42,694 nt of DNA, taken from contig LBTZ01000005.1 in NCBI GenBank assembly GCA_000992325.1, positions 1 through 42,694 of the forward strand. The letters run 5' to 3'. Position numbers and translations under genes: made by a program. A model generated the notes under the pieces. The model had not been told where the DNA came from. It worked only from the letters and a program-made list of their open reading frames with translations, and ran no database searches. Source of the stretch: Parcubacteria group bacterium GW2011_GWD2_38_11 (GTDB lineage: Bacteria > Patescibacteriota > Minisyncoccia > Moranbacterales > GWC2-37-73). Each line of letters begins with the position of its first letter. Positions within the stretch are counted from its first letter, which is position 1. Of this stretch, positions 39,001-42,694 are shown in pieces.

Positions 39001-40311
39001 ACTTGTGAGGATAATTTGGAAAACGTAATTTCTTCCAGTGAAAAAGATTTCACAACCAAAGAAAAAAACTATACCGCCTCAGGAATAGGCGAGCTAATGG
39101 ATTCGACTGCTCCAACAATTTCCAATATTAAAATTTCTGCTATTAATGGAGAGAGCGCTACAATAAGTTGGGATTCTGATGAAAAGGGAAATAGTACGGT
39201 CAGGTATGGCATCTCAGATGTTTCTGAAGTTGCTGCGAGTGACAGTGTTGTTAATAGTGATAAAGATAACTATGTAACCTCGCATTCGGTTGTGCTTGGC
39301 GGCCTTATTCCAGCTACTAGATACGTCTTTATTGTTTCCTCTATTGATGCAGCTGGAAATATTGCTCAATCATCGCAAGACAGTCTTGTTACATCTTCAC
39401 CTTCATCGATATCTTTTATAAAAGCTCAGTCGAAAGAATTGGGACAAGCAACCATCACTTGGAAAACTAGCACCGAAACAACTTCAATTGTGGAATATGG
39501 TTTATCTACAAGTTATGGAGAGAAAAAGGAATCGGCATCGCTGACTAGTGATCATTCATTGAATCTTTCCGGTCTTAACCAAGGAAATACATACCACTTT
39601 AGGGTAAAAGGTAAGGACAAAAATGGAAAACTTTATGCTTCCTCTGATCAAACTTTTGATCCCAAGTCTCCTCCGATAATTGAAAACATAGTAATAGGTG
39701 AAATAACTGAACATAGCGCTTTAGTTTCATTTACTACCAACGTTCCAACTGATGCTACTGTGGCATATCAAGATGCGCAAAACAATGATAATTCAGGAAC
39801 ACAGGGAGAATCTGATCTCACAGTTGATCACAAAATAAAAATCATCGGTTTAAATTCTGGAACAACATATCGCACGACGCTTAGCGTTAGAGATGAACAG
39901 GGAACACAGTCGGTCCAAGTTGCTCGGGATATAATCACAGGCAAAGATGAAAATTCTCCAAAAATAGACAATGTTAGAACTGATAGCGCTCTGACTCAAT
40001 CAGACAAAGTTCAGACTATTATCTCCTGGAAAACTGATGAGCAAGCCACCTCAAGCATCCTTTACAAGGAAGGCAGAAACGGGGATGAAAAAGAAATTAA
40101 AATCACAGACAACTTAACCACCAGTCACGTTGGCGTTGTTACAATCTTTAAACCAGGAGCAGTGTATAATTTTAAAGTTAAATCAATTGACTCATCTGGC
40201 AATATTGCAATCTCCAATGATTTTGCACTGCTTACACCAAGGAAAAGAGAAAACATCATTCAAATTATTATCGGAAACTTCACTGAAATCTTTGGATGGG
40301 CGAAATTCTAA
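36049..40311 (+). CDS. Giant secreted protein with fibronectin type III repeats
   Basis: The 1420-residue protein has a signal peptide (LKIFSFAMFFCSAFFIFSIESAKA). An N-terminal part of about 370 residues may hold beta modules. From about residue 590 at least seven FN3-type modules follow, each opening like PPTLSDVNISNINTTSATITW and closing near LDPGTTYNVRVKSHD. The module ends repeat S(S/A)xDxxGN. The C-terminus NIIQIIIGNFTEIFGWAKF is a hydrophobic-amphipathic tail that may hold it at the cell surface. It is probably an adhesin or sheath protein used in host contact, which is inference. No LPXTG motif is seen. Confidence 0.88.
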   Translation: MFLKNKLKLKIFSFAMFFCSAFFIFSIESAKAYTYSASAISPVKTYATQVSFGAISWTEVSSATSISPRPANSLIVMNVRAGDSATPDGTWTNGGNWTEVTNGQSLSFLGGKQYLQYQVSFSYDDLNNMPGVSDVTIASTAYPVGLYKIVSSAYDTSDATNLLARIQWNENEPSGANVRFQMRSAPDNAGTPNWAAGSGWCGPVNCAATTADIDYASDFYETEPTGETANPIHIIGDNDQWIQYVVWLENDSTAVTPVLSDVTLTYVVNAPPQVQNVSASQNSDGTVTVNYEVKDPDTTTGILDGFLDANLEYCTASCTTPGGETWVNADTIAGDFGLIAVQEGSFTAYSAIWTPKTDYPNQYNANMKVRVGVDDNEAANNLVYGDSANFVLDVKNPTNVGVVIDHTKSSDNLTLTTPADDSLYQIAYSNYSDFRDASFEAFPVDNEKTYSNLTSDPATVYVRVKDEKDNYTDVSATTPAQPSHIVYYDTSNEASGEYREFVAWDIVSVEQVGSGFAGYDIYRADRLESDETATPVYAFLDSIVDRNTNFFTDLNLDNGKHYYYKILVRDTAGNVSQYSSAVDDNPNGQGGSDQTPPTLSDVNISNINTTSATITWNTDELSDSSVGYSENVTYLPERGLASMVMAHEIVLTNLDPGTTYNVRVKSHDSVGNLGQNDKDNPGSTLIQNFTFETLPGPAISGVTVPNISNNQATIDWKTSTDSSSYVVYSNTISDGVLVNPKEFGTPELVGSPVAGKYSHSQTITTYNDLPLVPNTRYYFYVKSVDGDSNVSIDNNASMFYELLTTEDSDPPIISDVETPLVTKDGVVVSWTTNEPATSKVSYTTINGGPYNEIVEVLTYDRSHYVILGDLDADEDYYFKVTSDDINTNSESSDQQTFTTLKDVEFQHDPLSTITFADPNPSIITDTVAVISFDTDQNANCFVEYGTESENPTAVPAKEGTEIFNKGHNIQLNGLIFETKYYYKVTCEDNLENVISSSEKDFTTKEKNYTASGIGELMDSTAPTISNIKISAINGESATISWDSDEKGNSTVRYGISDVSEVAASDSVVNSDKDNYVTSHSVVLGGLIPATRYVFIVSSIDAAGNIAQSSQDSLVTSSPSSISFIKAQSKELGQATITWKTSTETTSIVEYGLSTSYGEKKESASLTSDHSLNLSGLNQGNTYHFRVKGKDKNGKLYASSDQTFDPKSPPIIENIVIGEITEHSALVSFTTNVPTDATVAYQDAQNNDNSGTQGESDLTVDHKIKIIGLNSGTTYRTTLSVRDEQGTQSVQVARDIITGKDENSPKIDNVRTDSALTQSDKVQTIISWKTDEQATSSILYKEGRNGDEKEIKITDNLTTSHVGVVTIFKPGAVYNFKVKSIDSSGNIAISNDFALLTPRKRENIIQIIIGNFTEIFGWAKF

Positions 40312-40325
40312 AAAATTTAATCCAG

Positions 40326-40354
40326 TTGACTTTTGATGAAATTAGTGCTATACT
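40326..40354 (+). promoter_or_regulatory. Sigma70 promoter upstream of 40417
   Basis: TTGACT and TATACT are 17 bp apart with TGC just before the -10 box, the same layout as at 18554-18582. The start near 40361 precedes a small hairpin with a T tract. Confidence 0.65.
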
Positions 40355-40369
40355 TATAGAGTAATAAAG

Positions 40370-40396
40370 GACGGGTGTAAAAACCACGTCTTTTTT
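40370..40396 (+). terminator. Leader hairpin with T tract before 40417
   Basis: GACGGG-TGTAAAAA-CCACGTC has a one-base bulge and is followed by six T. It could terminate the surface-protein transcript or attenuate the promoter just upstream. Confidence 0.55.
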
Positions 40397-40416
40397 CTTT
40401 TTAATAAAGCAAAAAA

Positions 40417-40725
40417 ATGCCAACAAAAGCAAAACAAAGCAAAAAAAATGAAAATCCAAGTGACTGGAAAACCCTGATTCACGGATTCGTGGGAAATATA
40501 CTCGAGCAATTAAATGAGAATGTGACGAACCGTGTTCGCGTCTGGACAAAGCAAATGAAGCGCAGGGCAGTTGGAGGAGTTGTGATGCTACTTGGAGCAA
40601 CATACTTTCTGACAGGTCTGTCTACATATGCTGATGCAACCCTAGGCAAAAATATTCCAGGACTTGGATATGTAGTAATTGGTGGAGTTGCATTATTAAT
40701 AGGCTACTTAGTTAGTAGGAAATAA
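40417..40725 (+). CDS. Small membrane protein, holin-like/phage_holin_3_6-type
   Basis: The 102-residue protein starts with a basic, polar segment of about 45 residues (SDWKTLIHGFVGNILEQLNENV). Two hydrophobic helices follow (AVGGVVMLLGATYFLTGLST and GLGYVVIGGVALLIGYLV). It resembles Holin-X type superfamily proteins in general layout, but this is not strong evidence of a lytic function. It has its own promoter and leader hairpin and precedes a DUF883-like gene, which points to an envelope-associated role. Confidence 0.6.
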   Translation: MPTKAKQSKKNENPSDWKTLIHGFVGNILEQLNENVTNRVRVWTKQMKRRAVGGVVMLLGATYFLTGLSTYADATLGKNIPGLGYVVIGGVALLIGYLVSRK

Positions 40726-40850
40726 GAATAGTAATCAATAATTTAAAAATAATTTTCTTGAAAATACAAAAATCAACTATTAATTTATAAAAATGCTAAT
40801 TCGTATATTTGTAAATTTGTAAGATGTTTGTAATTCGTAGAATTAAAAAA

Positions 40851-41162
40851 ATGAACAAGAAGCAAATTAAAAAAGTTGTCGCAAAAAATGTGAAGAAGGC
40901 ACAAGTGAAAGGGGCTGTGATTAAAAAAGCAGTTCAAAAAAATGTGCAAAAGGCACAAACCTCAGGAGCTGAACTTCAAAAAATGGCTCTTAAAGAGTAT
41001 GACAAAATAAAAAAGCAAATGGATGCAACTTCAAAAAAAGTTGAGTCTTATGTGAAAAAGAATCCAGCCAAAGCCGCAGCAATCTCTGCCGGTATCGGTA
41101 TGGCTCTCGGCGCAGTCGCCGGAATCCTGGCCGCTGGAGGAAAAAAGAATAAAAAGAAATAG
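40851..41162 (+). CDS. YqjD/ElaB (DUF883)-like membrane-anchored protein
   Basis: From ATG 40851 (MNKKQIKKVVAKNVKKAQV) the product is 103 residues; the track start nine codons upstream lies in AT-rich repeat. A lysine-rich helical N-terminal part contains two copies of a KKVVAKNVKKAQ-like unit (KKAVQKNVQKAQ is the second). A Gly/Ala transmembrane helix follows, AAAISAGIGMALGAVAGILAA, ending in a lysine tail. In Enterobacteria YqjD and ElaB attach ribosomes to the membrane in stationary phase; the similarity here is in layout and the helix. Confidence 0.65.
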   Translation: MNKKQIKKVVAKNVKKAQVKGAVIKKAVQKNVQKAQTSGAELQKMALKEYDKIKKQMDATSKKVESYVKKNPAKAAAISAGIGMALGAVAGILAAGGKKNKKK

Positions 41163-41169
41163 AAATTAG

Positions 41170-41203
41170 TTATAAAGTTGTAAAGTTCATAAAGTTATAA
41201 AGT
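41170..41203. repeat. TTATAAAGTTGTAAAGTTC repeat
   Basis: The reverse-complement family of the repeats at 31684-31719 and 42142-42190 lies just downstream of the DUF883-like gene. Confidence 0.5.
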
Positions 41204-41213
41204 CGCAAATTTT

Positions 41214-41243
41214 AAAAGCCTGCTCCATTCGGGGCAGGCTTTT
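41214..41243. terminator. Terminator between convergent genes
   Basis: AAAAGCCTGC-TCCATTCGGG-GCAGGCTTTT forms a strong stem that suits both the plus-strand gene before it and the minus-strand gene after it. Confidence 0.8.
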
Positions 41244-41257
41244 ATGTTGATTATTGG

Positions 41258-41455
41258 TCATTGATGATCTTGTTCTGATAAGCAGGGAAGACAAAATTTT
41301 TCACATCCGGGCGTGTTATTGATAACGCTTCTTGTGTACCATTTGTCGACTTGTCTGTGGCATCCTCCGCATTCAAATTCAAGATGTATCTTGGTTTCTC
41401 TTTCAGGCTCTGGTCCTGAATCTCGGCGATACAGATCGTCGTAATCGTTTCCCAT
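41258..41455 (-). CDS. Small zinc-ribbon-like protein
   Basis: The 65-residue protein has two cysteine pairs: CGGC at about residues 29-32 and CLPC near residue 56, with CEKFC overlapping. This suits a single zinc-ribbon. The N-terminus is acidic and disordered (MGNDYDDLYRRDSG). A strong AGGAGG lies before ATG 41455. No target or partner is evident; it may be a regulator or a small adaptor. It is convergent with the gene before it and divergent from the next. Confidence 0.65.
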   Translation of the reverse strand: MGNDYDDLYRRDSGPEPERETKIHLEFECGGCHRQVDKWYTRSVINNTPGCEKFCLPCLSEQDHQ

Positions 41456-41625
41456 ATAAACCTCCTTTAGAGTTTATTCTAATGTAAAAAAGCAATTTTT
41501 TTTGATATTTATAAGTTTAATCTATCGGTAAACCCGTACTTAGTCAATGCTTTATTGCTTTACAATAATATTTTAAAATGATATTAAATTATTAGTACTT
41601 AATAAATCGCAAGGAGGAGTGAGCT

Positions 41626-42063
41626 ATGCAAGTGGACAAGGAAGTGGAAGGGATCTTCATGAAAAAAAGCCAAAAATGGCTGGAAGCGGCGGAGAGATGC
41701 GATAAAAGCAATGTTGAGGAAAAGATAGCGCGGGCCACGGAAGATATTCAGGAATTTCTTGAAAGTGAACATGGACATATTGCTTTACATAAACTGCTGA
41801 GAGCAACAAACAAGCATGTGCTTTTTGCCAAAAATAACAGGCTGCATCCTGACTTTCCGGCAGGGGTTTATATACTCACAGATGTTGGACCAATGCATGT
41901 TCAAATTGGACTGGATAGTAATGGCCTTATTATGCTAAAACCAATGCCGATAAGTATCGCGGACTTGGTCAGGGCTGCAGTGGAGCATGCAAATATGATG
42001 CCACATATGGTTTTTCAATTTCTCCTGGAAGAGCTTGATAAGATAGCAGCTTCATCGACTTAA
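41626..42063 (+). CDS. Hypothetical soluble protein
   Basis: The 145-residue protein starts at ATG 41626 after AAGGAGGAG. The N-terminal half is helical and charged (WLEAAERCDKSNVEEKIARATEDIQ). The C-terminal half contains GVYILTDVGPMHVQIGLDSNG and MLKPMPISIADLVRAAV. It has higher GC and a different codon feel than the nearby core genes. I recognise no family. It has its own terminator after a small palindrome at the stop codon. Confidence 0.65.
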   Translation: MQVDKEVEGIFMKKSQKWLEAAERCDKSNVEEKIARATEDIQEFLESEHGHIALHKLLRATNKHVLFAKNNRLHPDFPAGVYILTDVGPMHVQIGLDSNGLIMLKPMPISIADLVRAAVEHANMMPHMVFQFLLEELDKIAASST

Positions 42064-42080
42064 GTCAGATAGCTGACTTA
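42061..42080. repeat. TAAGTCAG-ATAG-CTGACTTA palindrome at the stop codon
   Basis: An 8-bp perfect inverted repeat starts at the stop codon of 41626-42063. It may form a 3' mRNA hairpin or a protein-binding site. Confidence 0.45.
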
Positions 42081-42105
42081 ATCAAAATTTTTTGAAAAAT
42101 GATAT

Positions 42106-42133
42106 AAAAAGCCTGAATAATTTCGGGCTTTTT
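42106..42133. terminator. Terminator after 42063
   Basis: AAAAAGCC-T-GAA pairs with TTC-G-GGCTTTTT around TAAT, followed by CTTTT. Confidence 0.75.
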
Positions 42134-42139
42134 CTTTTA

Positions 42140-42190
42140 TTGGGTTCACTTTACGAACCTTATAAACCTTATAACTTTATGAACTTCAGC
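42140..42190. repeat. TTATAAACCTTATAAC-type repeat before rpoB
   Basis: Direct repeats of (C/G)AACTTTATAA or its variant lie just upstream of the rpoB promoter. They belong to the same family as 31684-31719. Confidence 0.5.
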
Positions 42191-42194
42191 TCTA

Positions 42195-42223
42195 TTGACA
42201 CTTTTTTCAATATGTGTTAACTT
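42195..42223 (+). promoter_or_regulatory. Likely rpoB promoter
   Basis: A consensus TTGACA lies 17 bp from TAACTT; the -10 is weak. The leader to ATG 42467 is about 240 nt long and has no ORF I trust and no clear L10-type element, though it may contain regulatory structure. Confidence 0.5.
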
Positions 42224-42466
42224 ACTTGTACATTCTAGCTTTAGGAAAGAACTTCTACTTTTTGCATTGTTTTTGAGTGAAAACAGCGCACAAACTTTTT
42301 GTCAAATTAAAGTGTTAAAATGCTTTAAAATGGCTCTTTTTGTCAAAGATTAAATGACTAAAAAAATACAACTTAATTAAATAGTCTTAACCAAAAAACT
42401 CGCTACCGAGCTTTTCTATGCGTAATTAATTTACGTTGTCGATAAGAACTAGTGAGAGTTGTTTCT

Positions 42467-42694
42467 ATGGTAAAAGAGAAGAAAGCACTAAAGGTGAAGG
42501 AGACTTATGCCTCAACTTCATCCCTGTCTAAAAGAAAGTTTTTCAAAAAGCAGTTGATGGTGTCGCTTCCTAATCTGATTGAAGCTCAGATCGATGCGTA
42601 TCAGTGGTTTTTGGATAGAGGTCTTCGGGAATTGTTCGATGAAATCAACCCAATTAGTGATTTCACTGGAAAAGATTTAGAGCTTTCGCTCACT
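42467..42694 (+). CDS. rpoB: RNA polymerase beta subunit, 5' end only
   Basis: The first 76 codons are present; the gene runs off the window. [19 protein letters not shown] followed by [20 protein letters not shown] is the conserved beta-subunit N-terminus. A basic extension of about 33 residues ([16 protein letters not shown]) precedes it. The frame is open to the edge. It starts at ATG 42467 after a long AT-rich leader with its own promoter; there is no ribosomal protein gene directly upstream, unlike the common rplJ-rplL-rpoB order. Confidence 0.95.
   Translation, partial: MVKEKKALKVKETYASTSSLSKRKFFKKQLMVSLPNLIEAQIDAYQWFLDRGLRELFDEINPISDFTGKDLELSLT

Noticed and set aside
42224-42466. Riboswitch or L10-type leader before rpoB
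   Set aside because: The 240-nt leader is AT-rich with no motif I recognise; structure alone cannot be judged by eye.
1-42694. CRISPR array
   Set aside because: No regularly spaced direct repeats with unique spacers were seen; all repeats are palindromes, tRNA-derived segments or low-complexity tandems.

Overview
The window looks like a chromosomal segment of a Candidate Phyla Radiation (Patescibacteria) bacterium, probably a Parcubacteria-type lineage. The evidence is a low-GC, tightly packed genome, standard genetic code, tRNAs without encoded CCA, a type IV pilus cluster of the Parcubacteria style, a VanW-domain protein, GIY-YIG and DedA proteins, large FN3 surface proteins and very many small palindromic or low-complexity intergenic repeats. 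The exact lineage is inference.

Layout. 1-672: tRNA-Pro, preceded by a 104-bp inverted-repeat element that carries its likely promoter and followed by a ~300-bp structured 'tRNA-tail element'. 673-7235: housekeeping genes (nth with a degenerate Fe-S site, alr, an ECF-type sigma factor plus membrane partner, thiI, a small membrane protein, ychF). 7416-18534: a histidine kinase, a single-domain response regulator and a type IV pilus operon (pilB, pilC, three prepilin-like proteins, pilM, pilN, pilO, a small membrane protein). 18638-19809: a small hypothetical gene, a second full tRNA-tail element and four minus-strand tRNA genes (Arg-TCG, His, Arg-TCT, Lys-CTT). 19874-27183: minus-strand genes (VanW protein, Hsp20, PrsW-like protease, valS, a small hypothetical, tsaD). 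27250-32314: a second sigma factor, a truncated tRNA-Glu copy with a 30-bp palindromic insertion, a GIY-YIG protein, intact tRNA-Glu, DedA, an alpha/beta hydrolase, a GT4 glycosyltransferase and Fe/Mn-SOD. 32376-34671: small accessory genes, tRNA-Gly with a truncated tail element, a frameshifted Nudix gene and an FKBP isomerase. 34888-41162: two large cell-surface proteins and two small membrane proteins. 41258-42694: two small unknown genes and the start of rpoB.

The strongest candidate for something undescribed is the tRNA-tail element. Two full copies (downstream of tRNA-Pro and tRNA-Arg-TCG) share an internal sequence that folds into several hairpins with compensatory base changes. Each copy also carries several direct and inverted copies of the 3' end of its own host tRNA, so the tRNA-derived parts differ between copies while the core is conserved. 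A truncated copy sits at tRNA-Gly, and a distant relative of one hairpin lies next to thiI. A second theme is in-frame domestication of small repeats: valS, tsaD, a pilX-like gene and a glycosyltransferase gene contain repeat-derived insertions. One 30-bp unit occurs both in valS and in the anticodon of the truncated tRNA-Glu copy.

All calls come from reading the sequence only. No database search or folding program was run.
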